A DNA stretch of 64,000 bases from Dyadobacter sediminis. Its GTDB lineage: Bacteria > Bacteroidota > Bacteroidia > Cytophagales > Spirosomataceae. Positions within the stretch are counted from its first letter, which is position 1; each line of letters starts with the position of its first letter. A program made the position numbers and the translations under genes. The DNA lies in NCBI RefSeq assembly GCF_005860765.1, contig NZ_VCEI01000021.1, positions 682,001 to 746,000 of the forward strand. Reading direction: 5' to 3'. A model generated the notes under the pieces. The model was not told where the DNA came from and searched no databases. It saw only the letters and a list, made by a program, of their open reading frames with translations. Positions 49,960-58,891 of this stretch are shown here, in pieces.

Positions 49960-50179
49960 TTAGAATATCACTTTTTAAATCCTCGGAAGATTCACTGAAC
50001 AAGGAAAATCCGAATTTGCCCATCATTTCAATGAATGACCGTTTGCTGATGCCGGTAATTTCAGCAGCCTGACCGATTGTTACTTTTCCGCGCTCATATA
50101 ACTGACCGGCTAAAAGCATTTTAATTTCAAATTCTTCTGAATCAAGGGATTCAGGCAAATGAATAGTGAGTGCTTTCAT
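49952..50179 (-). CDS. UPF0175 family protein, probable antitoxin
   Basis: A 75-residue protein of the UPF0175 family, which pairs with DUF3368 genes. The N-terminal MKALTIHLPESL strand and the helix-turn-helix-like KVTIGQAAEITGISKRSFIEMM are typical. It probably binds the DUF3368 protein and its own promoter DNA. It overlaps the DUF3368 gene by eight bases and starts 39 bases after the metZ stop. Confidence 0.86.
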   Translation of the reverse strand: MKALTIHLPESLDSEEFEIKMLLAGQLYERGKVTIGQAAEITGISKRSFIEMMGKFGFSLFSESSEDLKSDILNA

Positions 50180-50218
50180 ATTTATTTCTTGAAACAGCTG
50201 CTCGGAAAAATCCGGATT

Positions 50219-51406
50219 TTACTCCAATATATCACTTTTTACCGAGACCTCTACGGCGTTGGTAAAATCTTCAATCAGGTCTTCAATGTCTTCCAAACCA
50301 ACAGATATTCTTATCAACCCTTCCGTAATGCCCAAAGCAAGTTTTTCGTCCGGTTTGAGCTTGGCATGCGTTGTCGTATACGGATTTGTTACAATTGTTC
50401 GCGTATCGCCCAGATTGGAAGAAAGGGAAGCGATTTCCAGTGCATCCATAAACGCAGCTACTCTTTCAAAACCGCCTTCCAGCTCAATGGTAACAACCGC
50501 GCCGCCACCGCTCATCTGCTGTTTGGCAAGCTGGAACTGCGGATGTGATTCCAGAAACGGGTATTTTACGTTTTTTACATCTGCATGACTTTCAAGTGCT
50601 TTTGCAAGCTGCAATGCATTGGCGGAATGTTTTTCCATTCTGAGGCTCAGTGTTTCGAGGCTTTTGCTTAAAACCCATGCATTGAATGGCGACATGGACG
50701 GTCCCGTCTGGCGACAGAAAAACCTTAATTCCTTGATATATTCTTTTTTGCCGACAACAATTCCGCCCAGTACGCGTCCTTGTCCGTCCATGAATTTGGT
50801 AGCGGAATGTACAACCAGATCAGCGCCGAATTCCGCCGGATTTTGCAAGGCCGGAGAAGCAAAGCAATTGTCAACGTTGAAAATCAGATTGTGTTTTTTG
50901 CATATTCTGCCGATCATGGCCAGATCAACCAAATCGAGGCCGGGATTGGAAGGTGTTTCAAGGTAAATCATTTTGCTGTTCGGCTGTACAGCAGCTTCCC
51001 AATCCGCTTCACTTGCATCGGAGTCCAGATAAGTATAGGTAATGCCCCATTTGCTCAGAATCTGTGTAATGATCTGATGCGCTGAGCCAAACAATGCGCG
51101 GCTTGCCAGAATATGATCGCCGTTTTTCAGCAATGCAGCCATACTTGCAAAAACCGCAGCCATTCCGGTTGCCGTAGCAACGCCGTCTTCACAATCTTCC
51201 AGAAGGCAAACCTTGTCTACAAATTCCTGAACACTCGGATTGGAAAAACGGCTGTAAATGTTTCCTTCTTCTGTTTCTTCAAAAAGCGCTTTTCCCTGTT
51301 CTGCACTTTCGAAGGTAAAACTGCTGGTTAAAAAAAGCGGTGTGGAATGTTCGCGGTATTTGGTTTTCCCTGTTTGCGTGCGTATTGCTTTGGTTTGCTT
51401 TTTCAT
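50219..51406 (-). CDS. metZ: O-succinylhomoserine sulfhydrylase
   Basis: A 395-residue PLP enzyme of the Cys/Met metabolism family. In this position it most likely joins sulfide and an activated homoserine to form homocysteine. PLP-binding Lys in VHSATKFMDGQGRVLGG; other motifs EEGNIYSRFSNPS, ATATGMAAVFAS, YLETPSNPGLDLVD. It is hard to separate by eye from cystathionine gamma-synthase or O-acetylhomoserine forms; the sulfur-assimilation context favours MetZ. A possible TATACTTG element near 51560 would give a leader of about 150 bases. Confidence 0.88.
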   Translation of the reverse strand: MKKQTKAIRTQTGKTKYREHSTPLFLTSSFTFESAEQGKALFEETEEGNIYSRFSNPSVQEFVDKVCLLEDCEDGVATATGMAAVFASMAALLKNGDHILASRALFGSAHQIITQILSKWGITYTYLDSDASEADWEAAVQPNSKMIYLETPSNPGLDLVDLAMIGRICKKHNLIFNVDNCFASPALQNPAEFGADLVVHSATKFMDGQGRVLGGIVVGKKEYIKELRFFCRQTGPSMSPFNAWVLSKSLETLSLRMEKHSANALQLAKALESHADVKNVKYPFLESHPQFQLAKQQMSGGGAVVTIELEGGFERVAAFMDALEIASLSSNLGDTRTIVTNPYTTTHAKLKPDEKLALGITEGLIRISVGLEDIEDLIEDFTNAVEVSVKSDILE

Positions 51407-51420
51407 ATCTGGTTGGTGAA

Positions 51421-51456
51421 AAGCTTTTAGCGGTTAGCTGTTGGCTTTTAGCTATC
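51421..51456. repeat. TTAGCTG-type short repeat, upstream of metZ
   Basis: Contains GCTTTTAGCGGTTAGCTG and GGCTTTTAGCTATCGGC. It is the left side of a loose inverted pair with 51590-51618; a related copy is at 62037-62066. Confidence 0.5.
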
Positions 51457-51589
51457 GGCTTCCGGCATTTAAAATTTAATTCTGTTTTAATTAATATCTG
51501 TTAATTGTTCCTGCTGCAATGATCAGCAGTGTTTTTATCAGGTTTATTCGGGTTCGGCAAGTATAGTAAAAGCCATTTTATATTATCTT

Positions 51590-51618
51590 AACAGCTAACA
51601 GCTAACAGCTAGTCGCTA
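51590..51618. repeat. Tandem AACAGCT repeat next to the TauE gene stop
   Basis: Three tandem AACAGCT units followed by AGTCGCTAAAC, inverted relative to the 51421-51456 element. It overlaps the last codons of the TauE-family gene. Confidence 0.55.
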
Positions 51619-52781
51619 AACAAAACCATATAAATAATCCTCAGACTCACAATCACAACAATGGTTCCGACCATAATCATCATGGTTTTGATCGGCAGTC
51701 TTCTCGACAGGTTTGCTGCAATCGGAGCGGCGACCATTCCGCCCAATATCAGTCCCAATACAACTTTCCAGTGTGAAAAACCGATAATGCTGATAAAAGT
51801 GACCGAACTTGCAAGCGATACAAAGAACTCCGCCAGGTTTACAGATCCGATCGTATATTTCGGATGACGTCCGCGTGCGATCAGCGTGGAGGTTACAATC
51901 GGTCCCCAGCCTCCTCCGCCGATTGAATCCAGCGTTCCGCCTGCCATTGCAAGCCAGCCGATTTTCGTAAACGGTCTTTTTTCAATACGCTTCTTTAACG
52001 CTTTCTGAATAATAAGAATTCCCAGAATCAGCGTATAAACTGCAACCAGCGGCTTGATGATATAAATATAGTGTTCCAGCGATGATAAAAGATACGCTCC
52101 TGTAATAGCGCCGATTACACCCGGAAAAAGAATTTTCTTGAAAAGCTTGCTGTTTACATTGCCGAATTTCAGGTGCATGTAACCCGAAACGCCGCTTGTA
52201 AATATCTCGGAAGTGTGAACGCTTGCACTTACTGCCGAAGGCGGAACGCCCAGCGTAAGCAAAAAAGTAGCTGCGGTAACGCCGTAAGCCATGCCCAGAG
52301 CGCCGTCGATCATTTGCGCCACAAACCCGCCAAGCACGTAATAGAAGAAAGTCTCATTGAGTTCCAGCTCGTTCCAGAGTACGGTAAGCCGGTCATAAGT
52401 AAAAAAAGTAAACAGCAAATGGCCGACGATCATCAATGCAATTGCCGAAAATATGTTGACTGCTACTTCGGTACGGCTTCGTTTCCGGATGGTTGCCGCC
52501 CATATCTTCTGCTGGACCGTTTCCCACGTCAAAGGCGTTTTTGTTCTTGTCGCTGCGGAAATGTTGTCGTTGGAGACCGGCAGGGAAGGTGCCGATAACT
52601 GGCTGAAACGTACATCGGATTCCTGAGGAAGATCCCGTAAATAAACAACCTGCCCTTTTTCACGGGCAAGTGCTGCCAAACGCCGGTCTTCTTCCGGATT
52701 GCCGCTTGCAATGTACGCTACCTGAAGAGATTCCCAGTCGTTCGTCTTCGTTGAGGGTGTAAAATCCGCTGCTTCCTTCAA
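51609..52781 (-). CDS. TauE/SafE sulfite-exporter family permease with CysG-like N-terminal segment
   Basis: A 390-residue protein. From about residue 105 onward it is a TauE/SafE permease with about eight membrane segments (IDGALGMAYGVTAATFLLTLG; TLDSIGGGGWGPIVTSTLI), a family that moves sulfite, sulfonates or other anions. The first about 60 residues (VAYIASGNPEEDRRLAALA, then EKGQVVYLRDLPQESDV) resemble part of the Rossmann domain of precorrin-2 dehydrogenase (CysG N-terminal domain), without its nucleotide-binding first half. The start shown is a TTG at 52781, uncertain; an in-frame stop lies two codons upstream and a good promoter lies beyond, so the gene is not simply cut by a frameshift in the visible sequence. 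Confidence 0.83.
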   Translation of the reverse strand: MKEAADFTPSTKTNDWESLQVAYIASGNPEEDRRLAALAREKGQVVYLRDLPQESDVRFSQLSAPSLPVSNDNISAATRTKTPLTWETVQQKIWAATIRKRSRTEVAVNIFSAIALMIVGHLLFTFFTYDRLTVLWNELELNETFFYYVLGGFVAQMIDGALGMAYGVTAATFLLTLGVPPSAVSASVHTSEIFTSGVSGYMHLKFGNVNSKLFKKILFPGVIGAITGAYLLSSLEHYIYIIKPLVAVYTLILGILIIQKALKKRIEKRPFTKIGWLAMAGGTLDSIGGGGWGPIVTSTLIARGRHPKYTIGSVNLAEFFVSLASSVTFISIIGFSHWKVVLGLILGGMVAAPIAANLSRRLPIKTMMIMVGTIVVIVSLRIIYMVLFSD

Positions 52782-52827
52782 AGTCTATGTGGTATACTAA
52801 AATTGTAGAGTAATTCGCCGTAAAAAT

Positions 52828-52845
52828 AGCAAACCCCGGTTTGCT
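52828..52845. promoter_or_regulatory. Palindrome at the TauE-family gene's transcription start, possible operator
   Basis: AGCAAACC-CC-GGTTTGCT, 8-bp arms, positioned a few bases after the predicted start. The half-site CCCGGTTTGCTG occurs again at 52901-52912, on the other side of the promoter. Confidence 0.4.
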
Positions 52846-52855
52846 GCTTTGATCA

Positions 52856-52886
52856 CAAATTTAAGATCAAAATGTTAGTTTTCAAA
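52856..52886 (-). promoter_or_regulatory. Consensus promoter for the TauE-family gene
   Basis: Minus-strand TTTG (52886 to 52883), 19-base spacer, TAAATTTG (52863 to 52856). A start near 52850 gives a leader of about 70 bases. Confidence 0.6.
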
Positions 52887-52932
52887 GAATTTTAAACCTT
52901 CCCGGTTTGCTGTGACGGATTGATTTGCATGA

Positions 52933-52968
52933 AAAAAAGTACGTTCTCATCTGAAAACGTACTTTTTT
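52933..52968 (-). terminator. Bidirectional terminator after SusD2
   Basis: A 13-bp perfect stem (52933-52945 with 52956-52968), 10-base loop, ending in six A-U pairs on either side. It lies about 100 bases after the SusD2 stop. Confidence 0.88.
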
Positions 52969-53066
52969 ACTTACTGGTTATAACTACTATTTTGCATGCT
53001 GCAGCCCAGTCCGGAACGAATCCGAATAATCCGGAATTTTCGGAAGAGCTGTGTCAGAAACATGGA

Positions 53067-54731
53067 TTACGGATTCTGTTTCAGGACATTTGCACCCATG
53101 ATGTCAATTTGTGCCTGCGGAATAGGGAAGTACTCACTTTTGCCTTTTACGAAAGTTGCCCCGTTCAGGTAAGATCTTTTCTTGCTTTCTTTGGCCAGGT
53201 ATGCATTCAGCACTTCGCTTGCAGTTCCCCAGCGAACCAGATCAAAATGACGGTGGCCTTCCAATGCGAGTTCAACGCGGCGCTCAAAACGGACAGCCTT
53301 TCTTGCATAGTCCTTGCTAGCAAATGCAGGGTAAGGTTTGATCAGGTAATTGGCAGCAGGCTTTCCGTCAGCTGCCATAACAACTTCATTTGCAGCGCGG
53401 GTTCGGATCTGGTTTACAATCGATAAGGCCGTTGGCAAATCGTTTTCTTCAACGGCAATTTCCGCACGCATCAGCAGCACGTCGGCATAGCGCAAATACC
53501 TGAAATTATTGGCATTGGCACGTGGAGATTCCGCACCCGCATTTTCACCGCTGTTGGCAAAATATTTCTTGAAAGTATAAGGTCCGGCAAAGCTCTGATC
53601 GCGGATCCAGTTTTTCCCCGGATGAATTCCCCAGTTCAGGAACGGCAAACCTCTGCGTCCAACGGTCCAGTCCAGTCTCGGGTCCAGCGTTCCTTCGTAG
53701 GGCGTGAAAGCATCGGCGGAAGAAAGTCCTTCGTCACTTTTTACATCCACATCATTGAACGTATCCAGCAGCGGCAAGCCGTTTGCATCTGTTTTAAACG
53801 CATTTACCAGGTTTTGCGAAGGCTGGAAAAAACCGCAGCAGCCGCCCGGTGCCGAACCGTAAGGAAAGTTCAGGTTGTCGCCCCAGCTTCCGTTTTCACC
53901 ACTTCCGCCATCGCCGACAGACATTTGCACTTCAAACACAGACTCGGAATTGTTCTCGGTTGCAATCCTGAAATTGTCATGAAAATTCGGCACAAGTGCA
54001 AAAGTGCCGTTTGTGATCACATCCACCAGTAACGGTTTTGCCGCTGCATAGTCATTCTGATACATATGCACTTTCGCGAGCATGGCTTTTGCAGTCCACT
54101 TGCTTGGTCTTCCGGCCTGCGCTTTTGTTACAGCAAGATTGTCAACCGCATACTGGAAATCCGCCTCAATGTTCGGCCAGATGTCTTTGTCATTCGGAAG
54201 ATTGATATAATCCGTTACCGTTTCATCCACGTAAGGAACCATGTTCCACATTTTTTTGGCTTCAAAATGATACCAACCGCGTAAGAACCTGGCTTCTGCC
54301 GAGGCCTGCGTTACTTCGGCCGGCGTCATATCCTTTGCTTTTGCAATCAGCTTCAATGCATCATTGGAACGGGAAACACCGTCGTACAGTGAAACCCATT
54401 TATCGTTGTAGGCGCCAATATCCGCTTGCGGAATGTAACGTTCTATGGTCGTGATCTGGGACTGGTCACCAACGTCGCTGCCTTTATAAGCATCGTCCGA
54501 GGCAACGGAGCCGTAGATCCAGTTACTCACAGACGAAGTAAAATTGAAACCGGAACCCACGCCGTCCAGCAGGCTGTATGCACCAATCAATACGGCATTG
54601 ACGCCCGTTTTGTTGGAAAGCATTTCTTCGTTTCCTACACCCAGCGGCGTTGTTTCCAGAAATTCTTCCTTGCAGGCCGTCATTATTCCCATGCAAACCA
54701 ATGCTGAAAATATTAAGACTTTCTTTTTCAT
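53067..54731 (-). CDS. RagB/SusD nutrient-binding outer-membrane lipoprotein 2
   Basis: A 554-residue surface lipoprotein; signal and lipobox IMTACKEEFLE with Cys20. Typical RagB/SusD motifs: DAYKGSDVGDQSQ region, ARFLRGWYHFEAKKMWNMVPY, NNFRYLRYADVLLMRAEIAVE, and the C-terminal RRVELALEGHRHFDLVRWG with YFPIPQAQIDI. It starts 42 bases after SusC2 and forms the binding lid of that transporter. Adjacent glycosidases suggest a glycan ligand from glycoproteins. Confidence 0.95.
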   Translation of the reverse strand: MKKKVLIFSALVCMGIMTACKEEFLETTPLGVGNEEMLSNKTGVNAVLIGAYSLLDGVGSGFNFTSSVSNWIYGSVASDDAYKGSDVGDQSQITTIERYIPQADIGAYNDKWVSLYDGVSRSNDALKLIAKAKDMTPAEVTQASAEARFLRGWYHFEAKKMWNMVPYVDETVTDYINLPNDKDIWPNIEADFQYAVDNLAVTKAQAGRPSKWTAKAMLAKVHMYQNDYAAAKPLLVDVITNGTFALVPNFHDNFRIATENNSESVFEVQMSVGDGGSGENGSWGDNLNFPYGSAPGGCCGFFQPSQNLVNAFKTDANGLPLLDTFNDVDVKSDEGLSSADAFTPYEGTLDPRLDWTVGRRGLPFLNWGIHPGKNWIRDQSFAGPYTFKKYFANSGENAGAESPRANANNFRYLRYADVLLMRAEIAVEENDLPTALSIVNQIRTRAANEVVMAADGKPAANYLIKPYPAFASKDYARKAVRFERRVELALEGHRHFDLVRWGTASEVLNAYLAKESKKRSYLNGATFVKGKSEYFPIPQAQIDIMGANVLKQNP

Positions 54732-54773
54732 AGTTTTTTGATATATATGAATCTTTACTGGTTTGTTTTAATG

Positions 54774-57700
54774 TCAAAATCCGAAATTGATACCGATCTG
54801 GTACATTTTTGATCTTGGATAATTGCCCTGATCAACACCCAGAACTGTGCTTCCCGGCGTGGAGCCAACCGAAGTAACTTCCGGATCGATGCCGCTGTAA
54901 TTGGTAATCGTAAAAAGGTTCTGGCCCTGTACATAAATGCGTGCGCTGGTCAGACCGATTTTTGATAATACGGTATTTGGCAGTGTATACCCGATGGTTA
55001 GATTTTTCATTCTGAAATAAGAACCGTCTTCTATAAAATAGCTGGAAGGCTGCTGACTTCTGCTGTCATTGGCGTCCAGAATTGGAAGTACGGCATCCGG
55101 ATTCTGCGGAGTCCAGGAATCGTTCAGCATGCGAAGGCTTCTGTTACCGGCCTGATTGTTGAAATCAACCCAGCGTTTTACCATATTGATCAGCTGATTT
55201 CCCTGTACACCCTGGAAAAATGCAGAAACGTCAAACCCTTTGTAACCTACATTCAGGTTGATACCGTATGTGAAGTCAGGATGCGGGTTTCCGATGAATT
55301 TCCGGTCTGCGTCTGTAATCGTTCCGTCGCCGTTGGTATCATGGTATTTGTACTTTCCGACTGCCGCATATCCCGGATATTTCACACCGTTGTCCACTTC
55401 GCCCTGATTCTGGTAAATTCCGTCGATTTGTAAACCATAGAAAGAGTACAAAGGCATTCCGGCTACCGAACGCGTCCAGGTATAACTGCGGATGGCTGGT
55501 CCGAGAAGTACTGCGGAAGCGCTGTTGTTCAGTTTTTCAACGTTGTTTTTGTAAGCCGAAATGTTACCGCTGATCGAATAGGTAAGATCGCCGTTCAGTG
55601 CCTTGTTGTTAAAGTCAATCGCAAGGTCAAAACCTTTGTTGTTCATCGAACCCACGTTCACAAATGGAATCGTTGCAACGCCCTGAGTGGCCGGCAAACT
55701 CACCTGATAAAGCATATCGGAAGTTGTACGGGTGTAAACATCCAGGTTAATGCCGAACATTCCTTTCAGGAAAGTCGCGTCCAGTCCAAGGTTGGTCTGC
55801 GTGGTGGTTTCCCATTTTGCATCCTGATTTCCGAATGCCTGCGTATCAAAGCCCGGCTGTACGGAATTGTTTGAGCCGTCGATGGCATAAGAAGACTGGT
55901 TAAGCGTGGAGCGGTACGTACTGAAACCGTTGTAATTCCCGATTTCCTGATTACCCGTTTGTCCCCAGCCGCCTCTCAGTTTCAAATCATCCAGCCAGGT
56001 CAGGTTTTTCATAAATTCCTCTTCCGAAAGCCGCCATCCCGCGCTGAATGCAGGGAACGTTCCGTAACGGTTGTTTTGTCCGAAACGCGACGATCCGTCA
56101 CGTCTTACCGTAGCTTCCAGCAAGTAACGATCTTTAAGCGCATAGTTTATCTTGCCGAAAATCGAGAACAGTTCCCATTCGTAGCCTGCACCCGAGTTGT
56201 TGATCCCCGCCGTTCCCGAGCTCAGGTACATATACAAAGGATCTTCGGAGAAAAACGTCGTACGCGTTGCCGAAATGTCACGTCCTGTTCCTTTGATCGC
56301 TTCTGTTCCAAGCAATGCATTCAGCTTATGTATACTTCCGAAGGTTTTGCTGTAATTCAGCGTGTTGGACCATGTCCAGTTTACATCGTAAGCATACGCA
56401 TTGGTCAAGGCGTTATTCGATTCAATTTCTGCTTCTTCCAGATCCAGCAAGGTATAGGCAACGCGGTTGGAATTGGTAAAATCCACACCAATGCTTGATT
56501 TTGCCACCAGGTCTTTCAAAATGTCCACTTCGGCATAGGCGTTTCCGAACACCCGGAAGCTGTTCGTCTGATTGTTTCTCGTTCTGTACAGCTGAGCCAC
56601 CGGATTGGTAGCAGGCCCGAGGCCGGCAGCGCGCGTGGCCGCAAAATTGCCCATGATGTCATAAACCGGAATGATTGAAGGGATGCGGTATCCGTTTCCG
56701 ATCGGGTTTCCATCCTGGTTGTTCGTGGAGCTGGCCGTACCGTTATTGTTGTAATAACCTTTGTTTTCCGTATAACTTACTTCCAGGTTTTCACCGAAAC
56801 GGATTTTCTTTTTGAACTGGAATTCGGTGTTGGAACGAAGCGAATACCGGTTAAAGGATGTATTCAGCAGTACGCCGTCCTGCTTGAAATAATTCAGCGA
56901 AAGCGCATATCTTCCTGTTTCCGTTCCGCCCGTTGCACCGATATTGTATTCCTGGATGGCAGCCGGACGCAGGATTTCCTTATGCCAGTCGGTGCCTTGC
57001 TTGTTTGCTTCCACGATCTGGTAAAAACCCGTACGGTTGTAATTGTATAGCGCAGGATTCACCAACGCAGCCGCAGGATCATTCGGATTACTAGGATTCA
57101 GTGTAATGCCATAATTTGAACCTGCAAGTATGTAATCCGGAACCACGGCATTTGTGCCGTTGCCATATTGCGGATGCGATGGATTGCCGCCGGTCAGCAA
57201 GCCTGCATTTCTGCGCTGCGTCCATAACAGATCACCGAATTGCTGCGGATCTTTGATCAGGTCTAAATCCACTTTTCCTTTCTGCACACCGAAACGGCTG
57301 TTGAACGTAAACTGCGGAGCCCCGGCTTTTCCTTTTTTCGTTGTAATGATAATGACGCCGTTTGCTGCGCGGGAACCATAAATAGAAGCCGAAGAAGCAT
57401 CTTTCAGTACCTGCATGGATTCAATGTTGTTCGGGTTGATGCTGTTCAATCCGCCTTTGGTCGGAACGCCGTCGATCACATAAAGCGGATCGTTGTTGTT
57501 GATCGTACCGAATCCGCGGATACGAACGGTCGCTTCACCGCCCGGTGTGTTGTTGGTCGTAACGGTAACGCCCGAGACTCTTCCCTGTAACTGCTGCGCT
57601 ACGTTCGGAGCGGCCACTTTGGTCAGTTCCACAGGATCAACGGTGGATACGGAGCCGGTAATATCTCTTTTGGACTGGGAAGAATAACCGGTAACAACCA

Positions 57701-58109
57701 CTTCGCTCAGTGATTTCACGTCGGATAAAAGGGTCACGTCAATCTGCGTTTTGTTTCCGATCGGAACTTCCTGCGTCAGAAAGCCGATGGAAGAAACAAC
57801 GAGCGTTGTGCTGCCGTCTGGAATATTGAGTGAAAACTGCCCTTCGGAATCCGTAGTGGTTCCCACGGAGCTGCTGCCTTTCAGTACGACGGTCGCGCCT
57901 GGAATGACGCCGCCGGCTGCATCCACTACTTTTCCTTTGATAGCAATGTCCGCAGCTTGTCTGGTATTCAAACGGAGTGTAAGATTGCTTTCGGCTGGCT
58001 TACCGGTTTTTGCGGCCACTTGTGTAATCTGCCCGACACTTAATAGCAGAATAACGCTGCTCCGCATCAGTTTAAGCAGGTCATTCCCTCGGTAGAATGT
58101 TTTTTTCAT
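54774..58109 (-). CDS. SusC/RagA family TonB-dependent outer-membrane transporter 2
   Basis: An 1111-residue transporter with an N-terminal hydrophobic signal (about residues 15-34). The CarboxypepD_reg-like domain starts IKGKVVDAAGGVIPGATVVL. The plug has LSEVVVTGYSSQSKRDITG, LQGRVSGVTV, VRIRGFGTINNNDPLYVIDG, KDASSASIYGSRAANGVIII. The barrel ends YQIGINFGF. No STN domain and no adjacent ECF sigma or anti-sigma gene was seen, so regulation is not of the FecIR type. It is the first gene of the SusCD2 unit and has a leader of about 430 bases containing hairpins. Confidence 0.95.
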   Translation of the reverse strand: MKKTFYRGNDLLKLMRSSVILLLSVGQITQVAAKTGKPAESNLTLRLNTRQAADIAIKGKVVDAAGGVIPGATVVLKGSSSVGTTTDSEGQFSLNIPDGSTTLVVSSIGFLTQEVPIGNKTQIDVTLLSDVKSLSEVVVTGYSSQSKRDITGSVSTVDPVELTKVAAPNVAQQLQGRVSGVTVTTNNTPGGEATVRIRGFGTINNNDPLYVIDGVPTKGGLNSINPNNIESMQVLKDASSASIYGSRAANGVIIITTKKGKAGAPQFTFNSRFGVQKGKVDLDLIKDPQQFGDLLWTQRRNAGLLTGGNPSHPQYGNGTNAVVPDYILAGSNYGITLNPSNPNDPAAALVNPALYNYNRTGFYQIVEANKQGTDWHKEILRPAAIQEYNIGATGGTETGRYALSLNYFKQDGVLLNTSFNRYSLRSNTEFQFKKKIRFGENLEVSYTENKGYYNNNGTASSTNNQDGNPIGNGYRIPSIIPVYDIMGNFAATRAAGLGPATNPVAQLYRTRNNQTNSFRVFGNAYAEVDILKDLVAKSSIGVDFTNSNRVAYTLLDLEEAEIESNNALTNAYAYDVNWTWSNTLNYSKTFGSIHKLNALLGTEAIKGTGRDISATRTTFFSEDPLYMYLSSGTAGINNSGAGYEWELFSIFGKINYALKDRYLLEATVRRDGSSRFGQNNRYGTFPAFSAGWRLSEEEFMKNLTWLDDLKLRGGWGQTGNQEIGNYNGFSTYRSTLNQSSYAIDGSNNSVQPGFDTQAFGNQDAKWETTTQTNLGLDATFLKGMFGINLDVYTRTTSDMLYQVSLPATQGVATIPFVNVGSMNNKGFDLAIDFNNKALNGDLTYSISGNISAYKNNVEKLNNSASAVLLGPAIRSYTWTRSVAGMPLYSFYGLQIDGIYQNQGEVDNGVKYPGYAAVGKYKYHDTNGDGTITDADRKFIGNPHPDFTYGINLNVGYKGFDVSAFFQGVQGNQLINMVKRWVDFNNQAGNRSLRMLNDSWTPQNPDAVLPILDANDSRSQQPSSYFIEDGSYFRMKNLTIGYTLPNTVLSKIGLTSARIYVQGQNLFTITNYSGIDPEVTSVGSTPGSTVLGVDQGNYPRSKMYQIGINFGF

Positions 58110-58547
58110 GAAAGGTTTGGTTAAAGGTTATAAAATAGTAGATGTTAATTCCATTGCTACGGGCAGCATGTTAAGGGCTGCCGGCAATGATTTCCAAGTC
58201 GGGGCCATGTTGCTGCATGGATTGCCTTTGCTGTTTTTCTTCACATTGTTTCAGGTTTAGTTAAGGATGTAACAGGAATATACATGGAATGCTGAAAGGG
58301 ATTCCTGAGGTCGAGTAAGTATTGAATGCAATGCTGATAACAGCAGGAGAGCCGGAAGATGATGGCTGCATTTGTAACGCCATTTGGAAAATGCATAAAA
58401 AACGGATCAAATCCGGCTATGTGTCTGATCTGCTGCAAACTGTACGGATCGTCATTTACCAGTCTCGGAAAATTCCAAAGTAAAGAAGGTCTGTTATTTA
58501 TTACCGGAAATACCAAGTGTAAGTAAATCAAAGGTTACTGATCTGGC
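58110..58547 (-). other. Predicted long leader of susC2
   Basis: No convincing gene lies between 58110 and 58891. This part would be transcribed ahead of susC2. A hairpin at 58152-58189 pairs CATTGC/GCAATG and GGCAGC/GCTGCC, ending 42 bases before the ATG; a second small one at 58205-58220 pairs CCATG/CATGG. A 96-codon frame here has no family resemblance and no ATG start. Confidence 0.45.
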
Positions 58548-58578
58548 CAAAAATAGGTAATGAATGTATTATATGAAA
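58548..58578 (-). promoter_or_regulatory. Possible promoter of susC2
   Basis: Minus-strand TATTTTTG (58555 to 58548), with TTTC (58578 to 58575) 19 bases upstream in place of TTTG. The region to 58804 beyond it is AT-rich and shows nothing else I recognise. Confidence 0.4.
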
Positions 58579-58804
58579 TAGTATATTGTAGAATATTGGA
58601 ATAACAAAATTTTATTATTGTATTTTAATAAATAAGCCATTGAAATACTTGTTTATAACCCATTGTGATTGAACTTGATACTGAGATCAGGCCTGCCGGT
58701 TGGATTGTAACTTACTTTGTAGAACTTATTAGAAAAAGTAAATATCCGGTTACAAAATACTTCCGGACGATATGCACGGCAGAAGCCTTTTTGCTGTAAA
58801 ACAG

Positions 58805-58860
58805 AAATCCGGTACAAACACGGCCTGCGCAAAAGCACAGTTCCCGTTTGTACCGGATTT
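58805..58860 (-). terminator. Long inverted repeat after fucosidase 1, probable terminator
   Basis: Perfect 15-bp arms (58805-58819 with 58846-58860) and a 26-base loop, followed on the minus strand by a T-rich stretch. It lies 31 bases after the fucosidase stop and would separate the enzyme operon from susC2. Confidence 0.65.
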
Positions 58861-58891
58861 TAAATGAGGTTATTTTAAACTGACTCTGAAA

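Noticed and set aside
51407-51608. SAM riboswitch upstream of metZ
   Set aside because: No SAM-I or SAM-II core sequence is recognisable; the region is dominated by short repeats and AT-rich DNA.
52920-53426. Plus-strand open frame opposite the SusD2 3' end
   Set aside because: It is antisense to a well-supported SusD gene and starts within a terminator hairpin.
58241-58531. Minus-strand open frame of 96 codons upstream of SusC2
   Set aside because: No ATG start, no recognisable domain, and it lies inside the predicted leader.
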